From Falsiroseomonas sp050563545 (GTDB lineage: Bacteria; Pseudomonadota; Alphaproteobacteria; Acetobacterales; Acetobacteraceae): a DNA stretch of 64,000 nt. The notes beneath the pieces were generated by a model. The model was not told where the DNA came from. It worked only from the letters and a program-made list of their open reading frames with translations, and ran no database searches. Position 1 is the stretch's first letter; every line of letters begins with the position of its first letter. Made by a program: the position numbers and the translations under genes. Below are positions 8,319-16,694 of the stretch, piece by piece. The stretch covers positions 62,001-126,000 of the forward strand of contig NZ_JBNXUM010000004.1 of NCBI RefSeq assembly GCF_050563545.1, read 5' to 3'.

Positions 8319-9199
8319 TGGACAAGGCGACGGAGAAGCTGCTCGCGCGCTACCGCGTGGAGCACGGCAAGGGCTTCCGGCTGAAGGACCACAAGCCCGG
8401 GGACACCGGCGGGATCGAGCTCGAGAAGGACGGCGCGGCCGAGATGCTGGCCAAGGGCGTCCAGTACCTGGCTGACATGCAGGACAAGCTCTATGCCCAG
8501 GACCGCTGGTCGGTGCTGTGCCTGTTCCAGGCGATGGACGCGGCGGGCAAGGACAGCGCGATCAAGCACGTCTTCTCCGGCGTGAACCCGCAGGGCTGCC
8601 ACGTCGCGAGCTTCAAGGCGCCGAACTCGACGGAGCTCGACCACGATTTCCTCTGGCGGCACCAGCAATGGCTGCCCCAGCGCGGCCAGATCGGTATCCA
8701 CAACCGGTCCTGGTACGAGGAGGTGCTGGTGGTGCGCGTGCATCCCACCATCCTGGCGAAGCAGAAGCTGCCGCCCTCGCTGGTCACCAAGCGCATCTTC
8801 GACGAGCGGCTGGAGGACATCGCGGCCTATGAGCGCTACCTCGCGCGGCAGGGCGTGGTCGTCCTGAAGTTCTTCCTCCACGTCTCGCCGGAGGAGCAGC
8901 GCAAGCGCTTCCTCGCCCGCATCGAGGAGCCCGAGAAGAACTGGAAGTTCAGCGCCGCGGACGTGCAGGAACGCGAGCATTGGGACGAGTACCAGAAGGC
9001 CTACCAGGAGGCGATCCGCGCCACCGCCGCGCCGCATGCGCCGTGGTACGTGGTACCCGCCGACCGCAAGTGGTTCACGCGGCTCGTCGTCGCCGCGGCC
9101 ATCGCGCGCGCGATGGAGGGGCTGAACCTGTCCTACCCCGAGCTCAGCGACGCCGACCGCCGCGGGCTGGTGGAGGCGAAGGAGAAGCTCCTGGCTTGA
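8318..9199 (+). CDS. ppk2: Polyphosphate kinase 2 family protein
   Basis: Predicted 293 aa, the usual length for a one-domain PPK2. Walker A-like AMDAAGKDS (residues 72-80), the lid/Walker B region GQIGIHNRSWYEEVLVVRVHP and the downstream R-K-R-F-x-x-R-I and FSAADVQEREHWDEY segments are all family hallmarks. PPK2 moves phosphate between polyphosphate and (di)nucleotides; the subclass (ADP-, AMP- or GDP-preferring) cannot be told safely. Cytoplasmic. Its ATG overlaps the MFS stop (TGATG) and its own stop overlaps the TTG of the next gene. Confidence 0.93.
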   Translation: MDKATEKLLARYRVEHGKGFRLKDHKPGDTGGIELEKDGAAEMLAKGVQYLADMQDKLYAQDRWSVLCLFQAMDAAGKDSAIKHVFSGVNPQGCHVASFKAPNSTELDHDFLWRHQQWLPQRGQIGIHNRSWYEEVLVVRVHPTILAKQKLPPSLVTKRIFDERLEDIAAYERYLARQGVVVLKFFLHVSPEEQRKRFLARIEEPEKNWKFSAADVQEREHWDEYQKAYQEAIRATAAPHAPWYVVPADRKWFTRLVVAAAIARAMEGLNLSYPELSDADRRGLVEAKEKLLA

Positions 9200-10032
9200 G
9201 CCTTTTCGGGCGCCTGCTGGCCTCCGGCCTGCCGATGCGGCTGGCCGGCCTGGCGACGCCGCGCGCGGGGCGCGAGTTGCGGGGGCTGCGCTATGCCGGG
9301 CATGGCCGGGCGAAGCTCGACCTTGTGCTGCCGAAGCGCGCGACGCCGGCGACGCCGCTGGTCGTCTTCTTCCACGGCGGGTCGTGGCAGGTGGGATCGC
9401 GCCGGCACTACGGCTTCCTCGCGCGGTCGCTGGCGCAGGAGGGAGTGGCGGTCGCGCTGCCGGACTACCGCCTCTGGCCGCAGGGGCGCTGGCCGGATTT
9501 CCTGCACGACGGCGCCGCCGCGATCGCCTGGCTGCGGGGCGAGGCCGCGCGCGATGCGGGCGTGCCGCAGGGGCCGCTTTTCGTCATGGGGCATTCGGCC
9601 GGCGGCTTCATCGCGGCGGCGGTCGCGCTCGATCCGCGCTGGCTGGCGGCGGCGGGGTGCGCGCGCGATGTGCTGGCGGGCGGCGTGCTGGTCTCGGCGC
9701 CGATCGCCTGGCAGCCGGATGACGAGCCGGTGCGCAGCATCTTCGCCGCGGCGCCGGGTGGCATGATCCAGGCGATGCCCGATCCCGCGATGCTGGCGGG
9801 CGCGCCGCCGCTGCTGCTGGTGCATGGGACCGCGGACACGGTGGTCGGGCCATTCCACAGCGAAAGGCTCGCCGCCGCGATGGCGCGCGCGGGGCGGGAG
9901 GTTCGGCTGGTGATGGTGCCGGGCGCGGGGCATATCGCGCCGATGCTGTCCTTTGCGGCGCCGGCGCGGCACTTCGGCCCTGGCGCGGGGGCTGCCTGGC
10001 ACGCCGCGCTGGACTTCCTGCGTCGGGGGTGA
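9196..10032 (+). CDS. Alpha/beta hydrolase (esterase/lipase family)
   Basis: Predicted 278 aa from the TTG at 9196 that overlaps the ppk2 stop; an ATG at 9235 is the other plausible start. The hormone-sensitive-lipase-like oxyanion motif FHGGSW and the nucleophile elbow MGHSAGG are clear, followed by HGTADTVVG (catalytic Asp) and GAGHIAP (catalytic His). It therefore has a complete triad. Substrate unknown, probably short-chain esters or amides. Being last in the coupled run with ppk2 and the MFS gene, it is likely expressed with them. No signal peptide is obvious. Confidence 0.85.
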   Translation: MSLFGRLLASGLPMRLAGLATPRAGRELRGLRYAGHGRAKLDLVLPKRATPATPLVVFFHGGSWQVGSRRHYGFLARSLAQEGVAVALPDYRLWPQGRWPDFLHDGAAAIAWLRGEAARDAGVPQGPLFVMGHSAGGFIAAAVALDPRWLAAAGCARDVLAGGVLVSAPIAWQPDDEPVRSIFAAAPGGMIQAMPDPAMLAGAPPLLLVHGTADTVVGPFHSERLAAAMARAGREVRLVMVPGAGHIAPMLSFAAPARHFGPGAGAAWHAALDFLRRG

Positions 10033-10033
10033 A

Positions 10034-10060
10034 GCCCGCGCGCCTGGCGGACGCGCGGGC
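10034..10060. terminator. Bidirectional hairpin between convergent genes
   Basis: A 9-bp perfect stem GCCCGCGCG / CGCGCGGGC encloses a 9-base loop between the ends of the esterase gene and the convergent gene at 10067. It lacks a T-run but lies exactly where a shared terminator is expected. Confidence 0.5.
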
Positions 10061-10066
10061 CCCCGT

Positions 10067-10549
10067 TCAGGCACTCTCCCAGCCATCGTCCGGGTCGGGC
10101 GGCGCCTCCGGCGCCACCCACCGGCCGCCGCCCGGGGCGCCGCGCCCGCCGTCGCGCGGCGGCTCCGGCTGCGGAGCCGGCCCGCGGCCCTTCGGCAGGC
10201 CGGCCCGACGCAGCACGATCACCGTCTCCGCCCGGAGGTCCGGCATCACCCGGATGTCCGCGCGGCTCGGCTGGAAGCCCGGCGCATGCACCGTCAGCAG
10301 GTAGCGACCGGCCTCGAGCGCGCCGTAGTCGAAGCGCCCATCGTCGCCGGTCTCCATGCCGAGGTCGGCATGAACGGGGCCGGAGGCGATGATAACCTGC
10401 GCCCCGGCCACCGGCCGGCCGGCCTCCTCGATGACACGGCCGAGCAGGCGCCCGCGGCCCGGCGACGGCCGCGGATCGTTCGCCGGCGGCCCGCGGCGCG
10501 ACGGGTCAGGCCGCTGCGCGCCCGCCATGCCGCGACGCGTGTCGGCCAC
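10067..10549 (-). CDS. Carboxypeptidase-regulatory-like (Ig-fold) domain protein
   Basis: Predicted 160 aa. Residues about 35-110 form a small beta-sandwich of the CarboxypepD_reg type: GRLLGRVIEEAGRPVAGAQV, then GDDGRFDYGALEAGRYLLTV and a closing strand TVIVL. Flanks are rich in Pro, Arg and Gly and look disordered. No signal peptide is visible. This fold usually serves as a binding or spacer module rather than an enzyme. It lies 6 bases downstream of the trypsin-like protease on the same strand, so the two are probably one operon and may act together; that link is inference. Confidence 0.75.
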   Translation of the reverse strand: MADTRRGMAGAQRPDPSRRGPPANDPRPSPGRGRLLGRVIEEAGRPVAGAQVIIASGPVHADLGMETGDDGRFDYGALEAGRYLLTVHAPGFQPSRADIRVMPDLRAETVIVLRRAGLPKGRGPAPQPEPPRDGGRGAPGGGRWVAPEAPPDPDDGWESA

Positions 10550-10555
10550 CGCGGC

Positions 10556-11923
10556 TCACTCCCCTTCCTGGCGCCAGGCCATGAGGTTGCCGAAGACGGG
10601 CCGGGTGATCCGCGTGGCGGAGTTGCCCGACACCGCGCCGTTGGTGTGGATGCCCACCACCGTCCGCGCGCTGCCCGAACGTACCCAGACCGGCGAGCCG
10701 GACTGCCCGCCGGCGGTGTCGATGTCGTAGGTGATCACGCGGTCCGAGACCTTCGTCGCCACGCGGCCATGGTACCACAAGGTCCCCGAGGGCTTGTCAC
10801 CGGGATAGCCCGCAAGGTTGAGCTTGCGCCCCCGCAGCTCGGAATCGCCAAAGGCGGCAAAGCCGAAGCTGCTGGCGCGCTGGGTGTAGCTGCGCGGCAG
10901 GATGATCGCGCCATAGTCGTATTCCCGCCTGCGCCCGACAGCCCAGCCGCGCACCGTGCGGAAGCTGTTGGCGGTGACCGTCCCGTAGGGGGTCGCGGCG
11001 GCATCCCGGCCCTGCGTCACCGTGATCTCCTTCGCCCATCCGCCCTGGCTCGGCATGAAGACGCAGTGTCCGGCCGTGGCGATGGTGCGCTTGTTGATGA
11101 AGAAGCCGGTACCGAGGAAGAGCTGCCCGTTGGACGCGCGGATGCGCAGATGGGCGACGCGGTTCCAGGGTGTCGAGGTGGTGGGCGTGACGCGGCGGCG
11201 GTCGTCCACGCCGATCACGACCTCGGCGACCTGCGCGGCACGCTGGAGCGCATCGACGGGATCGGTCTCGTCCGCACCGCCCATCGCCTCCGCCTCGCTC
11301 ACCTCGCGCCGTGCGAGGATCTGCTGGAGCAGCGGCTTGAGCGCCGGCGGCAGGCCCGGCGCGTTCAGCAGGAGCCGCGCGGCCTGGCTGAGTTGCGCCA
11401 GCGCCTGGGGCGGCTTGCCGGCCATGGGCGGCCGCGGCGCGCCGGGCGGGCGAGGTGCCGGCGCGCCCTTGTTGCCGAAGGCGCCGATCAGGGCCGGCAC
11501 GGCCGAGGCGATGACCGGGGCGAGGGCGGCGAGGATCGGGAGGAATTCCTGCGCTTCCTCGGGATTGGACGCCGCCTCGGCGAAGAAGGCGTCCACCACG
11601 GCCTCGGCGGACTCGTTCTCCGTGCCGGGGAAGCGGCTTTCGGGGCTCCATTCGGTGTCGGTCTCGAACTCCGATTCCTCGCCGGCCTCCAGGGCGGCGG
11701 ATTCGGAATCGAGGCCACCCTCGTTGCCTTGCGCGGGGGATCCGCCGGTCGTGCCGGCATTGCTCATGCGCTCATGGCCGACGCGGTCATCCGCTTCCGA
11801 GGCAGCGCTCTCGTCGCCGGTTTCGGAGGTGCCGAAATCGGCGGCCGCTTCAGGCGCCGTGGTGTCCGCGGCTTCCTGATCCGTTTCGAATTCAATACGT
11901 TCACGCGCATAGGTCGTGCTCAT
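10556..11923 (-). CDS. Trypsin-like serine protease with acidic N-terminal region
   Basis: Predicted 455 aa; the start MSTTYARERI has GAGGAG seven bases upstream. Residues 1-110 are acidic and low in complexity (ESEFETDTEWSPESRF). Residues 127-150 are a hydrophobic helix pair (FLPILAALAPVIASAVPALI), followed by a Pro-rich linker. The protease domain covers about 245-455 with catalytic His286 (IATAGHCVF), Asp336 (YDYGAIILP) and Ser408 (GGQSGSPVW), matching V8/glutamyl-endopeptidase-like S1 enzymes. There is no standard signal peptide, so export by Sec is doubtful. It is encoded just before the Ig-fold gene. Activity is likely; role and target are unknown. Confidence 0.85.
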   Translation of the reverse strand: MSTTYARERIEFETDQEAADTTAPEAAADFGTSETGDESAASEADDRVGHERMSNAGTTGGSPAQGNEGGLDSESAALEAGEESEFETDTEWSPESRFPGTENESAEAVVDAFFAEAASNPEEAQEFLPILAALAPVIASAVPALIGAFGNKGAPAPRPPGAPRPPMAGKPPQALAQLSQAARLLLNAPGLPPALKPLLQQILARREVSEAEAMGGADETDPVDALQRAAQVAEVVIGVDDRRRVTPTTSTPWNRVAHLRIRASNGQLFLGTGFFINKRTIATAGHCVFMPSQGGWAKEITVTQGRDAAATPYGTVTANSFRTVRGWAVGRRREYDYGAIILPRSYTQRASSFGFAAFGDSELRGRKLNLAGYPGDKPSGTLWYHGRVATKVSDRVITYDIDTAGGQSGSPVWVRSGSARTVVGIHTNGAVSGNSATRITRPVFGNLMAWRQEGE

Positions 11924-12158
11924 CCGCATTCTCCTCTGCACTCGCGAAAGCTGTGCTTCCGGCATCGGCACAACTTCGGCGGGCGGGACGCTACGCCTCG
12001 ATTGTATACGGTTTCAACCGCGATCTTGCGAAGGAACGGCGAAAACCGGCGTTCGGAAATTCCCACACGCCATGCGGCTCCGCCCTTCCGTCGCTTCGCT
12101 CGCGGGAGCCGTCAGCCGGTCCCTATCGACCACTCGCGGCGGCGAGGCGCGTCATCGG

Positions 12159-12202
12159 TTGCCGGGCCCGGCAAGGCGGTGCCGGGAGCCTCCGCGGCAC
12201 CG
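12159..12202 (-). terminator. Two hairpins downstream of the AhpD-like gene
   Basis: Reading the minus strand past the AhpD-like gene, an 8-bp stem (12177-12184 with 12195-12202) is followed by a perfect 16-base palindrome TTGCCGGGCCCGGCAA at 12159-12174. Neither has a T-run. The remaining spacer up to the protease gene (to 11924) shows no gene; around 11998-12020 it is locally AT-richer (TTGTATACGG) and may hold the protease promoter. Confidence 0.4.
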
Positions 12203-12216
12203 GCATGCGCGCCCGG

Positions 12217-12576
12217 TCAGCCCTGCCCCGTCCCGTCCACCGCATCCAGCACGTGCAGCGAATAGGTCAGCGCCGCGCCGGCATTCAGCGCGATGGCGAC
12301 GCCGAGCGCCTCGGCGATCTCCTCCTTCGTGGCGCCCGCGGCCTTCGCCTTGCGCGTGTGGGCGTCGATGCAGCCTTCGCAGCGCGTGGTGATCGCGACC
12401 GCCAGCGCGATCAGCTCCCGCGTCTTCGCATCCAGATGCTTCGTGGTCGCCGCGCCGCGGGCCAGCGCGCCGTAGCCCTTCATCAGCTCGGGGTGCAGCG
12501 CGGAGAGCTCCTTGCCACGCGCACGCAGGCCGGCGTTGTAGTTGTCCCAGTCCTCGATCCGCGTGTCGGTCGTCAT
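12217..12576 (-). CDS. Carboxymuconolactone decarboxylase/AhpD-like protein
   Basis: Predicted 119 aa, start MTTDTRIEDW preceded by AAGGGGACCGGG. The central helix AVAITTRCEGCIDAHTRKA holds the C-x-x-C-x-x-x-H motif of AhpD-like proteins, in which the cysteine pair is a redox or peroxidase-linked disulfide. The following ATKEEIAEALGVAIALNAG helix is typical. Small single-domain members usually act in oxidative-stress reduction; true decarboxylase activity is unlikely given the CxxC. Encoded downstream of clpA on the same strand, separated by a strong hairpin, so probably its own unit. Confidence 0.88.
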   Translation of the reverse strand: MTTDTRIEDWDNYNAGLRARGKELSALHPELMKGYGALARGAATTKHLDAKTRELIALAVAITTRCEGCIDAHTRKAKAAGATKEEIAEALGVAIALNAGAALTYSLHVLDAVDGTGQG

Positions 12577-12594
12577 CCCGGTCCCCTTCATGAA

Positions 12595-12626
12595 GAAGGC
12601 GCGGCCCCCGCGGGAGCCGCGCCTTC
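12595..12626 (-). terminator. clpA terminator hairpin
   Basis: A perfect 11-bp stem (GAAGGCGCGGC / GCCGCGCCTTC) with a 10-base loop follows the clpA stop on the minus strand, with a short pyrimidine tail (TTCTTC). This is a good intrinsic terminator candidate and separates clpA from the AhpD-like gene. Confidence 0.65.
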
Positions 12627-12653
12627 CAGGTCTTCGCGGCAGGCGCCGCGGGG

Positions 12654-15005
12654 TTACTCCGCCGTCTCGGGCTCGCGTTCCGGTGCGTCGCCCTCGCCCT
12701 CCTCGGGCTTCGGCAGCGCCGGGGGCGGCGTCTCGATGTAGTCGAAGGTCAGCGCGCCGTCCTTCAGCCCGACCTTCACCGCGCCGCCCTTGGTGAGCTT
12801 GCCGAAGAGCAGTTCCTCCGCGAGCGGCTTCTTGATGTGCTCCTGGATGACGCGGGCCAGCGGGCGCGCGCCGTAGAGCGGGTCGTAGCCCTTCTCGGCA
12901 AGCCATTCGCGCGCTGCGCTGGACAGCTCGATCGTCACGTTGCGGTCGGCGAGCTGCGCCTCGAGTTGCATGACGAACTTGTCCACGACGCGCGCCACGA
13001 TCTCCGGGCCGAGGCCGGCGAAGGAGATGACGGCGTCGAGCCGGTTGCGGAATTCCGGCGTGAACAGGCGCTGGATCGCCTCCTGGTCCTCGCCCACGCG
13101 CGTCTCCCGCCCGAAGCCGATGGTGGGCTTGGCGAGGTCCGCCGCGCCCGCATTGGTCGTCATGATCAGGATGACGTTGCGGAAATCGACGGTCTTGCCG
13201 TTGTGGTCCGTCAGCTTCCCGTGGTCCATCACCTGCAGCAGGATGTTGTAGAGATCCTGGTGCGCCTTCTCGATCTCATCGAGCAGCAGCACGCAATGCG
13301 GATGCTGGTCGATGCTGTCGGTCAGAAGGCCGCCCTGGTCGAAGCCGACATAGCCCGGCGGCGCGCCGATCAGTCGGCTGACGCTGTGCCGCTCCATGTA
13401 TTCCGACATGTCGAAGCGGATCAGCTCGATGCCGAGCGTCTTGGAGAGCTGCTTCGCGACTTCGGTCTTGCCGACGCCGGTGGGCCCGGCGAAGAGGTAG
13501 TTGCCGATCGGCTTCTCGGGGTCGCGCAGGCCGGCGCGGGAGAGCTTGATCGCGGCGGACAGCGCCTCGATCGCCTTGTCCTGGCCGAAGACCATCGCCT
13601 TGAGGTCGCGCTCGAGGTTCTTGAGCGTCTCCTTGTCGTCGGCGCTGACCGACTTCGGTGGGATGCGCGCGATCTTCGCGACGATCTCCTCGACGTCCTT
13701 CAGCGTGACGGTCTTCCGGCGCTTGTTCTCCGGCAGAAGCATCCGCGACGCGCCGACCTCGTCGATCACGTCGATCGCCTTGTCCGGCAGCTTCCGGTCG
13801 TGGATGTACTTCGCGCTGAGCTCGACAGCGGCCTTGATGGCCTCCGGCGTGTAGCGGACCTTGTGGTGCTTCTCGTAGTTGGTCTTGAGGCCCTGCAGGA
13901 TCTTCACCGCATCCTCGACCGTCGGCTCGTTGACGTCGATCTTCTGGAAGCGGCGGACCAGGGCACGGTCCTTCTCGAAGTAGTTGCGGTATTCCTTGTA
14001 GGTGGTGCTGCCGATGCAGCGCAGCGTGCCCTGGGCGAGCGCGGGCTTCAGCAGGTTCGACGCATCCATCGCGCCGCCCGAGGTCGCGCCGGCGCCGATC
14101 ACGGTGTGGATCTCGTCGATGAAGAGCACGGAGCCCGGCTGGTTCTCCAGCTCGTTCACCACGGCCTTCAGCCGCTCCTCGAAGTCGCCGCGGTAGCGGG
14201 TGCCGGCGAGCAGGCTGCCCATGTCGAGGGCATAGATCGTGGATTTCAGCAGCACCTCGGGGACGTCGCCCTCGACGATGCGCTTGGCCAGGCCCTCGGC
14301 GATCGCGGTCTTGCCGACGCCGGGATCGCCGACATAGAGCGGGTTGTTCTTGGTGCGGCGGCAGAGGATCTGGATGGTCCGCTCGATCTCGCTGTCGCGG
14401 CCGATGAGCGGATCGATCTTGCCCTGCTGCGCCTTCTTGTTGAGGTTGACACAATAGTTGGACAGCGCGTCCTGGCCGCGGCCGCCGCGCTGGGGCTTCT
14501 CTTCCTTTTCCTGGCTCTCCTCCTGGCTGGAGGTCGGCGTGCCCTGCACGGGGCGCGTGGTGCTACGGCCCGGCGCCTTGGCGATGCCGTGGGAGATGAA
14601 GTTGACGGCGTCGAGCCTGGTCATGTCCTGGAGCTGCAGGAAATAGACGGCGTGGCTCTCGCGCTCGGAGAACAGGGCGACGAGGACGTTGGCGCCCGTC
14701 ACCTCGTCGCGGCCGGAGGACTGGACATGGATCGCGGCGCGCTGGACGACGCGCTGGAAGCCCGCGGTGGGCTTGGCGTCGCCCGCGCGGTCGCTGACCA
14801 GGCCGGCCAGGTCCTTGTCGAGGAATTCGGAGAGATCGCGCTTCAGCTTCTCGGCATCCACGCCGCAGGCCCTGAGGACCGTGGCGGCGTCGGTGTCGTC
14901 GGCGAGGGCAAGGAGAAGATGCTCGAGCGTCGCGTATTCGTGCCGGCGCTCGTTGGCGAGGCCGAGGGCGCGGTGGAGCGTCTGCTCGAGATTGCGGGAC
15001 AGCAT
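12654..15005 (-). CDS. clpA: ATP-dependent Clp protease ATP-binding subunit ClpA
   Basis: Predicted 783 aa, normal ClpA length. It has the N-terminal double Clp_N repeat (1-140) that docks ClpS, then a charged linker (150-180), AAA-1 with Walker A GDPGVGKT (226-233) and Walker B VLFIDEIH (293-300), and AAA-2 with GPTGVGKT (507-514) and LLLDEIEKAH. The IGF loop (KPTIGFGRE, near 640) that contacts ClpP is present. ClpA unfolds substrates, including N-degron proteins delivered by ClpS, for ClpP degradation in the cytoplasm. clpS lies upstream on the same strand, 195 bases away. The C-terminus is extended and acidic (PEEGEGDAPEREPETAE). No clpP in the window. Confidence 0.97.
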   Translation of the reverse strand: MLSRNLEQTLHRALGLANERRHEYATLEHLLLALADDTDAATVLRACGVDAEKLKRDLSEFLDKDLAGLVSDRAGDAKPTAGFQRVVQRAAIHVQSSGRDEVTGANVLVALFSERESHAVYFLQLQDMTRLDAVNFISHGIAKAPGRSTTRPVQGTPTSSQEESQEKEEKPQRGGRGQDALSNYCVNLNKKAQQGKIDPLIGRDSEIERTIQILCRRTKNNPLYVGDPGVGKTAIAEGLAKRIVEGDVPEVLLKSTIYALDMGSLLAGTRYRGDFEERLKAVVNELENQPGSVLFIDEIHTVIGAGATSGGAMDASNLLKPALAQGTLRCIGSTTYKEYRNYFEKDRALVRRFQKIDVNEPTVEDAVKILQGLKTNYEKHHKVRYTPEAIKAAVELSAKYIHDRKLPDKAIDVIDEVGASRMLLPENKRRKTVTLKDVEEIVAKIARIPPKSVSADDKETLKNLERDLKAMVFGQDKAIEALSAAIKLSRAGLRDPEKPIGNYLFAGPTGVGKTEVAKQLSKTLGIELIRFDMSEYMERHSVSRLIGAPPGYVGFDQGGLLTDSIDQHPHCVLLLDEIEKAHQDLYNILLQVMDHGKLTDHNGKTVDFRNVILIMTTNAGAADLAKPTIGFGRETRVGEDQEAIQRLFTPEFRNRLDAVISFAGLGPEIVARVVDKFVMQLEAQLADRNVTIELSSAAREWLAEKGYDPLYGARPLARVIQEHIKKPLAEELLFGKLTKGGAVKVGLKDGALTFDYIETPPPALPKPEEGEGDAPEREPETAE

Positions 15006-15200
15006 GGGTAGACGCTCCCTAACGGATGGCCGGGGCGGTCAACGGACCGCCCCGACCGGGGTTGCCCTCATGTGGTCTCTCCCTCCCCCCTGCGACAGGG
15101 GGCCTGCCATCATTCGTGGCATTCGCCCCGTGCACGCCCAGACGGCGAGTCGCTGATATCCTAGCAAGTCGTGGACCGCGCGGGTTGAACCTTCCGCGCG

Positions 15201-15542
15201 TCACTCCTTCTCGATGGTGCACTGGAGCGGGTGCTGGTTCTGCCGCGCCAGGTCCATGACCTGGGTCACCTTATGCTCGGCGACCTCATAGGTGTAGACT
15301 CCGCAGACCCCGACGCCCCGGCGGTGCACATGCAGCATGATGCGGGTGGCTTCCTCGCGGGTCTTCGCGAAGAAGCGCTCCAGCACGTGAACGACGAACT
15401 CCATGGGCGTGTAGTCGTCGTTCAGCATCAGGACCTTGTACATGGACGGCTTGCGGGTCTTCGGCCTCGCCTTGACCACGACGCCGGTGTTGGGGTTCTC
15501 GCCCCCGCCGCCCGTCCCGTTACGCTTGTCGGTGTCGCTCAT
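15201..15542 (-). CDS. clpS: ATP-dependent Clp protease adaptor ClpS
   Basis: Predicted 112 aa from MSDTDKRNGT. After a disordered Gly/Asn-rich N-terminus, the ClpS core is intact: YKVLMLNDDYTPMEFVVHVL, whose N-D-D-Y-T and T-x-M-E-F residues form the N-degron pocket, then the H-V-H-x-x-G-x-G-V-C-G helix-strand. It binds substrates with destabilising N-terminal residues and hands them to ClpA. The partner clpA follows on the same strand after 195 bases in which I see no gene. Confidence 0.95.
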   Translation of the reverse strand: MSDTDKRNGTGGGGENPNTGVVVKARPKTRKPSMYKVLMLNDDYTPMEFVVHVLERFFAKTREEATRIMLHVHRRGVGVCGVYTYEVAEHKVTQVMDLARQNQHPLQCTIEKE

Positions 15543-15736
15543 GCCCGCCTGGCTGCGCCCCGCTGGTCGCCCTTGCCCGGTTGTCGGCCGCTGGCGGCCG
15601 GGCCGGAAGATGATCGCCCCCCGAGGGGCCATGACGCAGGATATCGGAGCGCCGGGCCCCGAGTGAAGGCCTTGACGCGATCTTCCACACGGAAGGTGAC
15701 CGCGAGCTTTCCCGTGGACCTGCCGGAAAAACAGAA

Positions 15737-15777
15737 GGCCCGGCCAGCCACCCCGTCAAGGAGCGGCCGGCCGGGCC
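15737..15777 (-). terminator. Intrinsic terminator of the phasin gene
   Basis: A perfect 9-bp stem GGCCCGGCC / GGCCGGGCC lies 37 bases past the phasin stop on the minus strand and is followed there by a T-rich tail (TTCTGTTTTT). This is the most convincing rho-independent terminator in the window. Confidence 0.75.
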
Positions 15778-15813
15778 CTGTTCGGCATCCCCGGGCAGAG
15801 CCGGGGTGAGGCG

Positions 15814-16332
15814 TCAGGCCGCGAGCGGCTTGGCGAACTTCTCGACCGCGAGGGTGTAGCGCGCAGTGATCGGGGCGGAGACCGTCTCGGCGAGCTTGAA
15901 GGTCGCCTCCTGCAGCTTCGCCGCCTCGCTCATCGAGCGCTCCAGCGAGGCCTTGGCGAAGGCGGCCTGGATGTCGGCGGCCTCCTTGAGGGACTTCACG
16001 GCGGCGAGCGCCTTGGCGCTCTCCAGCGCGTGGTCGGTCAGGGCCTGCGTCACCGCGAAGACCTGCTTGCCGATGTCCTGGAAGCCGACGGCGAAGAGCT
16101 GCGCCGACTTCGTCACCGCCTCGACATTGCCGCGGCCGAACTCCGCGGCCTCTTCCGCCGCCTTCATGAAGGTCTCGGTCTGCTTCGTCACCTGTTCCAT
16201 GCCACTCTCCATTGCCTTGCGCGCCGTCTGGGCGCCGTCTTCCATGAACTTCTGCGCCGGCGCTGCCGCCTGCGCCGCCGTCGAGGCGACCAGGGCGATC
16301 GCCTTCTTGCTTTCCGTCGGCTTCGAGGCCAT
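15814..16332 (-). CDS. Phasin family protein
   Basis: Predicted 172 aa, Ala/Glu/Lys-rich and almost entirely helical. The phasin domain covers roughly residues 35-140, with heptad-like segments such as FMKAAEEAAEFGRGNVEAVTK and a QDIGKQVFAVTQ motif typical of Phasin_2 proteins. Phasins coat polyhydroxyalkanoate granules and control granule size. No PHA synthase is in the window. The upstream region has a good promoter flanked by two TGC-type dyads (see the regulatory entry), consistent with PhaR repression. Has its own terminator, so it is monocistronic. Confidence 0.88.
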   Translation of the reverse strand: MASKPTESKKAIALVASTAAQAAAPAQKFMEDGAQTARKAMESGMEQVTKQTETFMKAAEEAAEFGRGNVEAVTKSAQLFAVGFQDIGKQVFAVTQALTDHALESAKALAAVKSLKEAADIQAAFAKASLERSMSEAAKLQEATFKLAETVSAPITARYTLAVEKFAKPLAA

Positions 16333-16407
16333 CGCTCTGCTCCATTCGACTGGCGGCGGGCCGGTCTGGCCCGCCGGGAGCCTGGCTACCCGGCTCCTGG
16401 GTCTTTG

Positions 16408-16483
16408 CTGCGGTGCAGCACAGCGACCTTCTAACCCTGTGGCCCGATCGGATGCAAGCAGATTTTTTTGCAGTGCAGCAAAG
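16408..16483 (-). promoter_or_regulatory. Phasin promoter with two PhaR-type dyads
   Basis: On the minus strand a -35 TTGCAT (16457-16452) and a -10 TTAGAA (16434-16429) are separated by exactly 17 bases. Just downstream lies CTGC-GGT-GCAG (16408-16418) and just upstream lies TTTGCTGCACTGCAAAA (16483-16467), both CTGC-N3-GCA dyads. PhaR of Paracoccus is known to bind TGC dyads of this type at phasin promoters. Two sites flanking one promoter fit repression released by PHA granules. The remaining 210 bases up to 16694 hold no gene; they should contain the promoter of the carboxypeptidase gene, but I see no clear consensus. Confidence 0.6.
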
Positions 16484-16694
16484 TGGAGAATAATCCATGT
16501 CTGCGCAAATTGTACGCAGCAAGGCCAGGTTGCGAGCGGTCGGGTGGTTCAGGGCACGGGACAGGCACCGCCCGTAAGCCCCTGCGGAGACATTCTGTTC
16601 CCCATACGGACACTGGACAGAAGACCCTGCGATTCAATAGGTTGTCTTGCCGGTCGCAGCACGGGGGGTGCGGCGACGGGGGGAAGACATTTCG

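Noticed and set aside
12837..15011. A 724-codon open frame on the + strand opposite clpA
   Set aside because: It is the mirror of a textbook ClpA gene; long antisense frames are expected at this GC content, and its product has no recognisable domain.
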